Shown piece by piece: positions 52,388-62,873 of a stretch of DNA of 64,000 nt. The number at the start of each line of letters is the position of its first letter. Position 1 is the first letter of the stretch. Where the stretch lies: the NCBI GenBank assembly GCA_016903675.1, contig JADQBA010000032.1, positions 1 to 64,000 on the forward strand, in the 5' to 3' direction. This DNA comes from Stigonema ocellatum SAG 48.90 = DSM 106950 (lineage in GTDB: Bacteria > Cyanobacteriota > Cyanobacteriia > Cyanobacteriales > Nostocaceae). The position numbers were made by a program, and so were the translations under genes. Below the pieces are notes generated by a model. That model ran no database searches. It was not told the DNA's origin and worked only from the letters and a program-made list of their open reading frames with translations.

Positions 52388-54688
52388 TCAAACCCTATTA
52401 ACTTCGTAACCCCCTGAACGGTTACTATCATTGACAACGGCAATCAAATTTAACACGGCTGCAACTAATTCGGATGAGTTAAGCGGCTTAGGTAAATGCA
52501 TCCCAAACCCTGATAAGAGTGCTTGTTGCTGGTCATAATCTCTAGCAAAAGCAGTCAAGGCGATCGCGGGAATTTGTCCACCTTGTTCTGGTGTCCAAGT
52601 TCTCACTTGACGTATTAGCGCATAGCCATCCATATCAGGCATACTAATGTCGCTGATCAACACATCTGGTTTTGACTGTGCTAGTGCTTGTAATGCTTCA
52701 AATGCCGAAGATACCATGATGACTTCAGCGCCTTCTTGCTCTAATACGAAAGCAACAAAATTTCGCGAATCGGCATCATCATCAACAACTAAAACCTTTA
52801 ACCCTTCTAGCATAGACACAGCGTCAGAGGGAGATGACCCGGAGATTTGTTTTGATCCGTTTTGGGTGTCCCCGTGTCCCCGTGTCCCCGTGTCCAATTC
52901 TTGCTCCCCTACTCCTGTGTTCAACAGCAGCGGTAGCCTGACGACAAATGTTGCTCCCTGATCCTCACCAAGACTTTCTGCTTTGACGGTACCACCATGT
53001 ATTTCCACTATATTGCGGACAATTGCTAGTCCCAGTCCTAATCCACCAAATTTTCTGGTAGTACTGCTATCTGCCTGTCGGAAATAATCAAACGCATAGG
53101 GCAAAAACTCAGCACTAATCCCCTTACCTGTATCCCTAACTGTGATTTGAGCATAAGCAGGAGCGAGCGATCGTTCTTCCCCACTCCCTACTCCCTCTTC
53201 CCCACTCCCTACTCCCCATTCCCCACTCCCTTCTGCTGACAGTCGCACTTCCACCAAACCACCATGAGGTGTAAATTTGACGGCGTTGGAAAGGAGATTC
53301 CAGATAACTTGCTGCAAGCGGGTAGAATCACCCATAACTTGTCCTACATGCGGTTCAAATACTGTATTCACCTGAATCGACTTGGTTTCTGCCGCTAAAC
53401 TTATTGTCTCTAGTGCGCTCAAGATTATAGGTTCTAAGTTGACATTGGTAATATTCAGCGTCAGTTTGCCTTGTAAAATTTTGGAGATATCCAGCAAGTC
53501 ATCAATGAGTTGAGCCTGTAGCTTAGCATTGCGTTCGATTGTCGAGAGCGCTTGAGCAGCCTTTGTTTGGTCAATCCTAGGGTTTTGCAACAACTTAGAC
53601 CAGCCGAGTATGGCGTGAAGTGGGGTGCGTAGTTCGTGGGAGAGTACGGCGAAGAATTCATCTTTAATTCGATTGGCTGTTTCTGCTTTAGCTCGTGCTG
53701 CTTGTTCTAATTCCAGCAGGTTCGCACGTTCTTGCTGTATTTGTTTTTGTTCATGAATATCCGTACAGGTTCCAAACCACTTGACAACATGACCTTGCTC
53801 ATCTTTGAGCGGTAAGCCTCGCGCTAGTTGCCAGCGATAGGAACCATCAGAAGCCCGTTTGAAGCGGTATTCATTTTCGTATAATGTACCACTTTTTACG
53901 GCACTAATCCACACCTCATAAGCAGGCTGTACGTCATCTGGATGCAATGCTAACAACCAACCAGAATCCAAGGACTGCTCCAATGTTAATCCAGTATATT
54001 CCGACCATTTGTAGTTAAAATAATCACATTTACCTTCAGCATTCGTTGTCCATATGAGTTGGGGAATTGCCTCAGTCAAGTAACGATAGCGCTCCTCACT
54101 TTGTCGTAGCGCTTCTAAAACTCGCTGACGCTCAGCAATTTCCTGTCGTAGCTGCTCGTTAGTGTTGGTAATCTCGTTGGTGCGCACAGCGACCAACTCC
54201 TCGAGATGATTCTGGTATGTTCTTAGATCCTCCTCGATGCTTAACCGCTGTGCTATTTGTATTTGAAGTTCTTGGTTTACTAGTTCTAATTGAGCAGGAC
54301 TCTTAAGTGCTAGAGCTTGTGGAACTAAAGGCACAAGCTTTACTGCTGTCAGTAAAGATAATATTGCAGTTATGGCTTTGACTGACCCTGACACCCAATA
54401 GGTTGGATGCCAAAGTGTCCAAATCTCTATTAGGTGAGTGGTGCCGCAAGCTACAATAAATACACTGAATAGCAGAAAAATCCAATGAAACGGTAGGTCT
54501 TTCCGCTTACGGACAAAGTAGAATAGTGTCGTTGGGATAGAGTAATAAGCTATTGCAATGAGCGCGTCCGAGAGTAAGTGTAGCAAAACTAAGTCAGTTT
54601 TCCATAGGTAGCAATGTCCATGTGGAATAAACGGTCCTGAGCTTAAAAAATTAGTCCATATTTCTGACATAGGCTTTGACATACACAA
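52388..54688 (-). CDS. Ethylene-receptor-like hybrid histidine kinase
   Basis: The 766-residue protein starts with three membrane segments that match the ethylene-binding domain of plant ETR1. SDALIAIAYYSIPTTLFYFV carries the Asp (D41) and Tyr (Y48), and VACGTTHLIEIWT carries the copper-binding Cys (C81) and His (H85). A coiled coil, a PAS domain (LIWTTNAEGKCDYFNYKWSE), a HisKA box (AVLSHELRTPLHAILG), an ATPase domain (NLLSNAVKF, RDTGKGIS, GLGLGLAIV) and a receiver (LVVDDDADSRN, LISDISMPDMDG) follow. Synechocystis has a related ethylene receptor. A loop in the ATPase domain, [20 protein letters not shown], is encoded by a GGAGTGGGGAGTA repeat array. Confidence 0.92.
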   Translation of the reverse strand: MCMSKPMSEIWTNFLSSGPFIPHGHCYLWKTDLVLLHLLSDALIAIAYYSIPTTLFYFVRKRKDLPFHWIFLLFSVFIVACGTTHLIEIWTLWHPTYWVSGSVKAITAILSLLTAVKLVPLVPQALALKSPAQLELVNQELQIQIAQRLSIEEDLRTYQNHLEELVAVRTNEITNTNEQLRQEIAERQRVLEALRQSEERYRYLTEAIPQLIWTTNAEGKCDYFNYKWSEYTGLTLEQSLDSGWLLALHPDDVQPAYEVWISAVKSGTLYENEYRFKRASDGSYRWQLARGLPLKDEQGHVVKWFGTCTDIHEQKQIQQERANLLELEQAARAKAETANRIKDEFFAVLSHELRTPLHAILGWSKLLQNPRIDQTKAAQALSTIERNAKLQAQLIDDLLDISKILQGKLTLNITNVNLEPIILSALETISLAAETKSIQVNTVFEPHVGQVMGDSTRLQQVIWNLLSNAVKFTPHGGLVEVRLSAEGSGEWGVGSGEEGVGSGEERSLAPAYAQITVRDTGKGISAEFLPYAFDYFRQADSSTTRKFGGLGLGLAIVRNIVEIHGGTVKAESLGEDQGATFVVRLPLLLNTGVGEQELDTGTRGHGDTQNGSKQISGSSPSDAVSMLEGLKVLVVDDDADSRNFVAFVLEQEGAEVIMVSSAFEALQALAQSKPDVLISDISMPDMDGYALIRQVRTWTPEQGGQIPAIALTAFARDYDQQQALLSGFGMHLPKPLNSSELVAAVLNLIAVVNDSNRSGGYEVNRV

Positions 54689-54940
54689 CTCTAGTTTTTT
54701 TATCCTACAGAAACTGCTACCTAAATCCCCAATGGTTATACTGCAAACGGTTAAAAACTCTATCTATGGTAACCCCTCTCCAAACCTCTAAGCGAACTCG
54801 CTTTCTAGAGGCTTAAGAATTTAGTTTTTCACTACTAAAAAGTCAATTTCCTAGCCGTTTTGAGTATAACTTTCACATTAGTCATGCCATACCCTTTAAG
54901 AGGATGTTTTCTAAGTCCAAGCGTGATGTATCAAATACTT

Positions 54941-55137
54941 TAGGACTTACGCATTGACAGACATAACTAACTGTGGATTACCTCTCGTTACTGGGCTGCT
55001 GCCTTGTAATGGTCTTATGTCCGGCTCTGCCTCCCGATTTGACGGGAGGCAGCAGCCCACTTTGAAGAGCATTACAAGCCTAGGCTTGTAACGAGAGACA
55101 TACATAGTTTATTCTTTTTGTCAATGCGTAAGTCCTA
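54941..55137. repeat. MITE of the TAGGACTTACGCATTGACA family (copy 4, best termini)
   Basis: TAGGACTTACGCATTGACA at 54,941-54,959 and its exact complement at 55,119-55,137 form a perfect 19-bp inverted repeat. The interior has the CTCTGCCTCC / GGAGGCAG palindrome and TGTAATGGTCTT / AGAGCATTACAAG arms. Confidence 0.85.
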
Positions 55138-55336
55138 GATTCCTATATTAGCACCAGAAGACAAAGCCCAAAGAATAAGGCGACAGCCAAGAAGTTCTTA
55201 GGCAGATTTTGCATATCCATTGTAATATTTACTGAGATAAGACCCTTTTGTATGTGATTTTTTATCTCGCGATTTAATTTGTACGCAAAGTTGATTTTTG
55301 GTTGTCTGCTGATCCAATTCAGTACCTATTTTTCAG

Positions 55337-55531
55337 CTATAGAAATCCGTGGAGGAATTACAAACACCCGCCGCCCCCTTCGGGGAAAGTCAAAAGTCAA
55401 AAGTCAAAAGTCAAAATTAATACTTTTGACTTTTGACTTGATACTTTTGACTTCCGCGCAGCGGTTTGTCCCCCTTGTCCCCCTTCTCTCCCTTGTCCCC
55501 CAAGTTCGGATCTTAAATAGGATTGCTATAG
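55337..55531. repeat. MITE-like element with CTATAGAAATCC termini
   Basis: CTATAGAAATCCGTGGAGG at the left and ATAGGATTGCTATAG at the right are the same ends as in 113-269. The interior has AGTCAAAAGTC units and TCCGCGCAGCGG. Confidence 0.75.
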
Positions 55532-55717
55532 TACAGTGGGTGTAGAAATAAAGCACCCATTCACTCATAAAAAAATATCTATAGATATAACTTAAGTCTG
55601 GTTAATATATATTAAAATACTTAACAGTGCATACCTGGAGCAGTTAGCGATGAGCAGCAGCAACCCTTGTTTGCTGTTTTAGTGCTGCCTTAGGACATGT
55701 TTAACGCATCAATCGAA

Positions 55718-55749
55718 CCCGACGACATGAGACTAATTCTCAGGTCGGG
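55718..55749 (+). promoter_or_regulatory. Leader hairpin before the DUF4168 gene
   Basis: CCCGAC...GTCGGG flanks ATGAGA...TCTCA, giving a two-part stem just upstream of the AAGGAGG ribosome site at 55,761-55,767. It may regulate translation or stabilise the transcript. Confidence 0.4.
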
Positions 55750-55775
55750 CTGGTCATCCTAAGGAGGAACTCAAC

Positions 55776-56345
55776 GTGCTAAAGCCACTTCTGACAGGTA
55801 GTTATGTTTTTGTTTTGTTGCTAGCCGGCAGCCTTTCGGCTCAAGCGCAAGTACCACAACCCCCATCTTCATCCTCTCAACCTCAAGCGCCAACAGCACC
55901 CCAAGGGAATCCATCCTCTCAACCTCGAGTGCCAACAGCACCCCAAGGGAATCCATCTTCTCAACCTCAAGCCCAGATTAGTCCAGACGAACTCCAAAAA
56001 TTTGCGCGAAGCTTAAAACAGTTGCTAGCAATAGAAAAGGGGCTAAATCAGGAGATGGCACAAGTCGTCAGTAAGTCAGGAATGAGCCAAGAACGATTTT
56101 CTGAAATCTATCAGGCACAGAAAAATCCTTCAACTCAGCCAAAAACAGCCATTACCTCACAAGAAAAGCAGCAATTTCAGAAAACCTTCACCAAACTGGG
56201 AGAGATTCAGCAAAAGGGTCAGTCAAAGATGGAGCAAGTCGTTAAGAAGGAAGGGCTAGATCCAGCACGCTTCAATCAAATTCTTGTCACTGTCAGACAA
56301 GATCCCACACTCCTGCAAAAAGTGCGGCAGATGATCCAGAGTTAG
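55776..56345 (+). CDS. Secreted DUF4168 protein
   Basis: A GTG start at 55,776 follows AAGGAGG by 8 bases. The 189-residue protein has a signal peptide (MLKPLLTGSYVFVLLLAGSL with AQAQ cleavage near 26). A Pro/Gln/Ser linker with two copies of PTAPQGNPSSQPQ-like units, encoded by a 48-bp DNA repeat, follows. The DUF4168 domain has two similar helical halves, each ending with a Glu-Arg-Phe or Ala-Arg-Phe motif (MSQERFSEIYQ and LDPARFNQILV). It should be periplasmic or exported. Function is unknown. Confidence 0.8.
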   Translation: MLKPLLTGSYVFVLLLAGSLSAQAQVPQPPSSSSQPQAPTAPQGNPSSQPRVPTAPQGNPSSQPQAQISPDELQKFARSLKQLLAIEKGLNQEMAQVVSKSGMSQERFSEIYQAQKNPSTQPKTAITSQEKQQFQKTFTKLGEIQQKGQSKMEQVVKKEGLDPARFNQILVTVRQDPTLLQKVRQMIQS

Positions 56346-56422
56346 TATGGCTATTTTATCATAGCTGTTTTTCATTGAGTGGAATACAGTTGACTTCTCC
56401 CGGCTTTAAAAAGACCGGGATT

Positions 56423-57814
56423 CTAAACGGATGTTACTACGTGGTCTAAAGACACACTTCGTAACTTTCTACGAAATGTTTTCTTTAGATCATGAAATAA
56501 ATCATACCGATGCGGGACAGTCAAAGTTCCCCTACACACCTTAACTAGGACAAGTCCTAGCTGTGTGGCTACTTTTTTCGCGATGTTGGCTGCACCATTG
56601 CAGTCTGCATTCACGACAAAACCTTTTTTGGTTTTGAACAAACCGCGTTCAACTCTTTCACCTGACGATTCCCAACATGTGGGTTTTTCACCATATTTCG
56701 GTAGGAAGTCATCATCCAGAAAAGACGCCTTGGAGGTGTAAGACTCCTCTGTTGTTGTTAGCTTAATCCCATACTCAGGACAAAGTTGCTTGAGACGTTC
56801 AATCAATCTTCCCGTCGGGATGACAACAAAGTTTTGATTGTTCCGTTTCCCTAAATTAATCCCGTCTTTTTGTCCTTTGTTCCAGCCAATTACTATGTTA
56901 CCTATGCGGTCATTAAGGCAACGATTGATAATGAATCTAGCAGCTTTGTTAATCGCATCACGCATTTGGTTATTGCGCTTAAGCTGGATTCTGTCTAGAT
57001 TAGAATCCCAGTAAAACTCAGGCTTACCTTGCTTATATTTGGCAACTAATCGAGCATAACCTTGGTTCATTGACCTAAGCCGTCTTCCATCAATGATGAA
57101 ACTTTCGCCCAAAGTAGAAACACCTGTTAACCAATTATTTCCGCCGTGGTCAAAACTCCAAGCTTGGGTGTAATCAAGATTTGGGTTCACAACGATTACC
57201 GACTTACCATCGTCAATCACCCAATCAATCCATAACTCACCGAAGTTGGGTCTGACTGTTACTTCTTTTATCCAATCAGAATCAATAAATTCAGGTAGAA
57301 AAAGTTTAACATCTGTAATCAATTCTGGTTTAGTTTCTCGACTGATAGGAGGAATTATGTACCCTTCAACGTATCTCAAGAGTTGAGAGGGAAAAGTCAC
57401 AGCAGCCAATCCTCCCTTTTTTCTGTACTGTGGTAATGACGGTCTATCGCCTCCTAAGAGATAGTAAAGATTGACCAAGCCATTATAACCAGTAATAGAT
57501 TCAGCTACAGTTTTCAAAGTCTGTTGAGCAGCCTGAGCCGCCATTGCTTTATAGTGCGGGTTATCCTTTAGGATTTTATCAAGTTCGGGATAGGTTGTAG
57601 TCGATTTGTAAATCTTCCAACCTTGCCGAAGCTCGTCACCACGCCAATAAGTTGTAAAAGCATTTTCTTGCTCTTTTAGCCATGAGTAATATTTCTGTTT
57701 TGTTTCGTAAATTGCACAATTGATTAGACTATTGGCGTGTTGACATTGGTCAATCCAGAATGCCTTTTCTTCATCTGTGAAATTAGCTTTTACTGTTATT
57801 GTTCTAAGCACCAA
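56423..57814 (-). CDS. tnpB: TnpB RNA-guided nuclease of IS605 type
   Basis: The 463-residue protein has the RuvC-like pattern with Asp in AWSFDHGGNNWLTGVS (near 218), Glu in LTTTEESYTSKASF (near 350), and Asp in VNADCNGAANIAKKVA (near 412). In most TnpB proteins, four Cys form a zinc ribbon between the last two; here that region (SKASFLDDDFLPKYGEKP to RGLFKTKKG) has no paired CxxC. The N-terminal helical half has YYLLGGDRPSLPQYRKKGG. TnpB uses a guide RNA from the element's right end to cut DNA and keep the element in place. It is divergent from tnpA. Confidence 0.9.
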   Translation of the reverse strand: MVLRTITVKANFTDEEKAFWIDQCQHANSLINCAIYETKQKYYSWLKEQENAFTTYWRGDELRQGWKIYKSTTTYPELDKILKDNPHYKAMAAQAAQQTLKTVAESITGYNGLVNLYYLLGGDRPSLPQYRKKGGLAAVTFPSQLLRYVEGYIIPPISRETKPELITDVKLFLPEFIDSDWIKEVTVRPNFGELWIDWVIDDGKSVIVVNPNLDYTQAWSFDHGGNNWLTGVSTLGESFIIDGRRLRSMNQGYARLVAKYKQGKPEFYWDSNLDRIQLKRNNQMRDAINKAARFIINRCLNDRIGNIVIGWNKGQKDGINLGKRNNQNFVVIPTGRLIERLKQLCPEYGIKLTTTEESYTSKASFLDDDFLPKYGEKPTCWESSGERVERGLFKTKKGFVVNADCNGAANIAKKVATQLGLVLVKVCRGTLTVPHRYDLFHDLKKTFRRKLRSVSLDHVVTSV

Positions 57815-57878
57815 GTCTTTCCTCCTTCCTCATACAATAGTAGAAGCAACAGCCCTTGTCAACAGGTCTTGAGAGGAA

Positions 57879-58292
57879 ATGGCTAAATTATCACCAGAAG
57901 ATCATGAGTACAGACGTACTGAGAGTTCCGTCTCTTCAATCAATTATCATTTCGTATTTATACCTAAACGCCGCCGACCTGTACTAATTAAGGATGTAGC
58001 TAGAAGGTTGCAAGAGATTATTTTTGAATTAGTGAAAGAACACAATTGGAGGTTGATTGCACTTGAAATCATGCCAGACCATGTACACTTGTTTCTTAAC
58101 ACGCCTACGGATGAGTCGCCAGCTCAAATAGCTAAATGGGTAAAAGGACGGGCATCACATCATCTAAGGAAAGAATTCCCAGAGCTATTGAAACTACCAG
58201 CCTTATGGACACCGACCTATTTTGTAGCATCAACAGGTCAAGTGAGTAGCGAAGTGGTGAAGAGGTACATCGAGAATCAGCGAGGGAAATAA
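57879..58292 (+). CDS. tnpA: IS200-type Y1 transposase TnpA
   Basis: The 137-residue protein has the HUH motif in LEIMPDHVHLFLNTP (HVH near residues 68-70) and the catalytic Tyr in EVVKRYIENQ (near 130). SSINYHFVFIPKRRRPVL is the usual N-terminal strand. It excises and inserts single-stranded element DNA. All key residues are present. It lies next to the left-end hairpin. Confidence 0.92.
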   Translation: MAKLSPEDHEYRRTESSVSSINYHFVFIPKRRRPVLIKDVARRLQEIIFELVKEHNWRLIALEIMPDHVHLFLNTPTDESPAQIAKWVKGRASHHLRKEFPELLKLPALWTPTYFVASTGQVSSEVVKRYIENQRGK

Positions 58293-58375
58293 AAATCAGG
58301 TAAACTCCGGGTTAAAACCGAGAAGTCGGATTTCCACCCCCGGTTAGAAACGCGGGGGTTATCATCCGACCGTAT

Positions 58376-58559
58376 TATCCTGATATTTTGTAGGGGCACA
58401 GCATTGCTGTGCCCCTACGACGTGTTGTATGCTATTTTTTTTGTCAATAATCAAGTTATTTGGAGAAGCGAGTTTACAACCACTGCTAAATGTAACAGAT
58501 TGCAACGTATAATGAAAACGAGAAAACAATTAAGAAATATTGAAGAGCAGTAAGGTTAA
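58376..58559. other. Leader of the carotenoid gene pair
   Basis: A TAGGGGCACAGCATTGCTGT palindrome lies at 58,392-58,422. The AT-rich remainder probably carries the promoter of pds. The ATG at 58,560 is preceded by AGTAAGGTTAA. Confidence 0.4.
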
Positions 58560-59999
<1,440 letters not shown>

Positions 60000-60012
60000 A
60001 TCCCCCCCATGC

Positions 60013-60915
60013 ATGAAAACGCCGATTTCTGTAGACGAGTCTTACCAACTGTGTCGTCAGCTTATAGTAAAGTATTCCACGACTTTTTACGTCGGCACTT
60101 TACTGATCAACAAGCAAAAACGTCCCGCTATTTGGGCCATTTACGCTTGGTGTCGCCGTACAGATGAACTCGTGGATGGTCCTGCTGCTACTATGACTAC
60201 ACCAGAAACCCTAGACCTATGGGAGCAGCAACTGGAATCCATTTTTGCAAGGCGTCCAGTAGATAATTTCGATGTAGCTTTGGTAGATACCATCCAGCGT
60301 TTCCCAATGGACATCCAGCCATTTCGGGATATGATTGCTGGTCAGCGTATGGATTTATACCGGAGTCGCTACGAAACCTTTGAAGAGTTATACCAGTACT
60401 GTTACCGCGTTGCAGGCACTGTCGGCTTGATGTCAACGGCGGTGATGGGCATCGATACCTCCCTAAACACAGCTCCGTGGAATCGCTATCAACCGCCGTA
60501 TATTCCCAGTCAAGAAGCGATTACCCTGGGAATTGCTAATCAACTCACTAACATCTTGCGGGATGTGGGGGAGGATGCACGGCGGGGGCGGATTTATATA
60601 CCCCTAGAAGACTTGGCGCGATTCAATTATAGCGAGCAAGACTTGTTCAAAGGAATAGTGGATGAGCGCTGGCGCTCTCTGATGCGCTTCCAAATCCAAC
60701 GGGCACGCCAATTTTATACCAAGTCAGAAAAGGGCATTAGTTACCTATCTGTCGATGCCCGTTTACCCGTGTGGGCATCCCTGATGCATTACAGTCGCAT
60801 TTTGAGCGTAATTGAACGCAATGATTATGATGTGTTCAATCAACGTGCCTACGTACCTCAGTGGCAAAAGTTACGTAGTCTCCCAGCGGCTTGGCTGCGA
60901 TCGCAAGTGTTATGA
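60013..60915 (+). CDS. crtB: Phytoene synthase
   Basis: Starting at the ATG at 60,013 (MKTPISVDESYQLCRQLIVK) the protein has 300 residues. A longer frame overlaps crtP in another phase. The two Asp-rich motifs of the family are RRTDELVDGP (near 40) and LTNILRDVGEDARRGRIYIP (near 180). It joins two geranylgeranyl diphosphates into phytoene. Cotranscription with crtP is likely because the gap is only 13 bases. Confidence 0.96.
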   Translation: MKTPISVDESYQLCRQLIVKYSTTFYVGTLLINKQKRPAIWAIYAWCRRTDELVDGPAATMTTPETLDLWEQQLESIFARRPVDNFDVALVDTIQRFPMDIQPFRDMIAGQRMDLYRSRYETFEELYQYCYRVAGTVGLMSTAVMGIDTSLNTAPWNRYQPPYIPSQEAITLGIANQLTNILRDVGEDARRGRIYIPLEDLARFNYSEQDLFKGIVDERWRSLMRFQIQRARQFYTKSEKGISYLSVDARLPVWASLMHYSRILSVIERNDYDVFNQRAYVPQWQKLRSLPAAWLRSQVL

Positions 60916-61051
60916 GTATTGTTAGTTGTTAGTGGTTGGTTGTTGGTTGTTGATAATCAACAAGTAGGGGCGCAATGCCTTGCGCCCGTACTACTAAAAT
61001 TAACTATTGACATCCACTTTAAAGTCTGATAAGATTACTTATCATCACCTT
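60916..61051. repeat. Short repeat spacer before tRNA-Ser
   Basis: TTGTTAGTGGTTGGTTGTTG units (60,920-60,950) and a GGGGCGCAATGCCTTGCGCCC palindrome (60,966-60,986) lie here. No gene is seen. Confidence 0.55.
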
Positions 61052-61138
61052 GGAGAGGTGGCTGAGTGGACGAAAGCGGCAGATTGCTAATCTGTTAGGG
61101 GATTTATCCCCTCGAGGGTTCGAATCCCTCCTTCTCCG
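61052..61138 (+). tRNA. trnS-GCU: tRNA-Ser (anticodon GCU)
   Basis: The 87-base gene folds as a class II tRNA. The acceptor GGAGAGG pairs with CTTCTCC plus a G discriminator. The anticodon stem CAGATT-GCT-AATCTG gives GCT at about 61,084-61,088. The long variable arm (TTAGGGGATTTATCCCCTCG) is typical of Ser. The T arm is GAGGGTTCGAATCCCTC. CCA is not encoded. It decodes AGC and AGU. Confidence 0.96.
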
Positions 61139-61140
61139 TT

Positions 61141-61349
61141 TTTGAAAGTTAGGAGTTAGGAATTAGGAGTTAGGAGTTAGGAGTTAGGAGTTAGGAATTA
61201 ATTCATAATTCATAACTCATAACTCCTCACTCATAACTCCTCACTCCTAAGTAATTTACTCCTTTGGAACGATGAAAGATTAAACTTATATCTAATTAAG
61301 TAGAAATCTGGATTTTAGACTCTATATATAGGAGGAGTGAAAGAAATAT
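61141..61349. repeat. TTAGGAG tandem array and leader of the binding-protein gene
   Basis: TTAGGAG or TTAGGAA units lie at 61,146-61,200 and complementary CTCCTCACTC or AACTCC units at 61,210-61,250, like 27,475-27,648. A GGAGG at 61,331-61,335 precedes the next gene start. Confidence 0.65.
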
Positions 61350-62672
61350 ATGCAAAGAGTTCGTGCAGCCTTTGCCCTAACTTTGGCTACCATGCTCACA
61401 GGTTTTCTGGCAGCGGCTTGTGAAAACACTACCAGCAATAACACATCTGACAATGGCGGTAACGCCAGCCCAGCAGCAAATACAACTACCACAGCAAGCA
61501 GCGCCAAAGGGCTGAAAATTGGTTCCCTGTTACCAACAACAGGCGACCTAGCAGCCATCGGACAGCAGATGGCGGGTGCTGTTCCGTTGCTCGTAGATAC
61601 CGTTAACGCCTGCGGTGGCGTGAATGGGGCACCAGTCACCCTTGTGTCAGTAGACGACCAAACTGACCCTAAAGCTGGTGCCGCTGGCATGAGTAAACTG
61701 GCAACCTTGGATAAAGTTGCTGGTGTAGTTGGCTCTTTTGCTAGCAGCGTCTCCACTGCGGCAGTTTCAATTGCTACACAAAATAAAGTCATGCTCATTT
61801 CTCCTGGTAGCACCAGCCCCGTGTTTACCGAAAAGGCGCAAAAAGACGACTTTAAAGGTTTTTGGGCGCGTACTGCCCCTCCAGATACCTACCAAGCACT
61901 AGCCTTAGCCCAACTTGCTCATAAAAAAGGTTACAAGCGAGTTTCCACAGTCGTCATTAACAACGACTATGGTGTGGGGTTTGAAAAACAATTTGTGCAA
62001 GCTTTTGAAAAATTGGGGGGAACTGTAGTCAACAAAAACAACCCCGTGCGCTACGACCCCAAAGCTACCACCTTTGAAACCGAAGCCGGAGCAGCTTTTG
62101 CTGGTAAGCCAAATGCAGTGCTAGCAGTGGCTTACGAAGAAACTGCAAGTTTGCTGTTAAAGGCTGCTTACCAGCAAGGTCTCAGTCAGGGGGTGCAGCT
62201 TCTGTTTACAGATGGCGAAAAGTCAGATACCTTTGCTGAGAAAGTTGGCAAAACCCCTGATGGTAAATATATAGTAGCTGGGTCTCTTGGCACAGTACCT
62301 GGTTCTAATGGCAAAGGATTAGAAGGTTTTTCCAAGCTTTGGCAAGCTAAAAAAGGAGTACCACCAGCACCATACACTCCCCACGCTTGGGACGCAGCAG
62401 CCTTGTTGGTACTAGCAGCACAAGCCGCTAAGAACAACACCGGCGTTGGCATAGCAAGCAAAATCCGTGAGGTAGCCAATCCCCCAGGCATAGAAGTTAG
62501 CGATGTTTGTGAGGGTCTAAAGTTATTGAAAGAAGGTAAAAAAATTAACTATCAGGGAGCAAGCGGTAATGTAGATATTGACAAAAACGGCGATGTCGTT
62601 GGTGTCTACGATGTCTGGACAGTTGTAGAAGACGGTAAAACTAAGACAATCGACCAAGTTAGCCCTAAGTAA
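61350..62672 (+). CDS. Lipoprotein substrate-binding protein of a branched-chain/neutral amino acid ABC transporter
   Basis: The 440-residue protein has a lipoprotein signal (MQRVRAAFALTLATMLTGFL with LAAAC as lipobox). A Ser/Thr/Asn linker precedes a type I periplasmic binding fold: LKIGSLLPTTGDLAAIGQQM, VTLVSVDDQTDPKAGAAGMS, MLISPGSTSPVFT, FWARTAPPDTYQALALAQLA and VINNDYGVGFEKQF. These match LivJ/NatB-like proteins. It would bind amino acids or related compounds outside the inner membrane. The permease and ATPase genes are not next to it. GGAGG lies 14 bases before the ATG. Confidence 0.9.
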   Translation: MQRVRAAFALTLATMLTGFLAAACENTTSNNTSDNGGNASPAANTTTTASSAKGLKIGSLLPTTGDLAAIGQQMAGAVPLLVDTVNACGGVNGAPVTLVSVDDQTDPKAGAAGMSKLATLDKVAGVVGSFASSVSTAAVSIATQNKVMLISPGSTSPVFTEKAQKDDFKGFWARTAPPDTYQALALAQLAHKKGYKRVSTVVINNDYGVGFEKQFVQAFEKLGGTVVNKNNPVRYDPKATTFETEAGAAFAGKPNAVLAVAYEETASLLLKAAYQQGLSQGVQLLFTDGEKSDTFAEKVGKTPDGKYIVAGSLGTVPGSNGKGLEGFSKLWQAKKGVPPAPYTPHAWDAAALLVLAAQAAKNNTGVGIASKIREVANPPGIEVSDVCEGLKLLKEGKKINYQGASGNVDIDKNGDVVGVYDVWTVVEDGKTKTIDQVSPK

Positions 62673-62679
62673 GAGGGGG

Positions 62680-62873
<194 letters not shown>

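Larger units (their letters stand above)
54689..55775. other. 1.1-kb spacer with MITEs between divergent genes
   Basis: It includes the sensor promoter region (54,690-54,940), a MITE (54,941-55,137), a spacer with AT-rich sequence, a second MITE-like element (55,337-55,531) and the leader of the DUF4168 gene (55,600-55,775) with an inverted repeat at 55,718-55,749. No gene is supported. Confidence 0.5.
56385..58375. mobile_element. IS200/IS605-family element with divergent tnpA and tnpB
   Basis: Divergent tnpB (minus) and tnpA (plus) are flanked by hairpins. On the tnpB side TCCCGGCTTTAAAAAGACCG (56,399-56,418) lies directly after the tnpB stop. On the tnpA side a GGTTAGAAACGCGGGGG-type hairpin lies at 58,334-58,362. 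The ends are approximate. IS605-type elements are single-strand transposons and have no terminal inverted repeats or target duplication. Confidence 0.7.
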
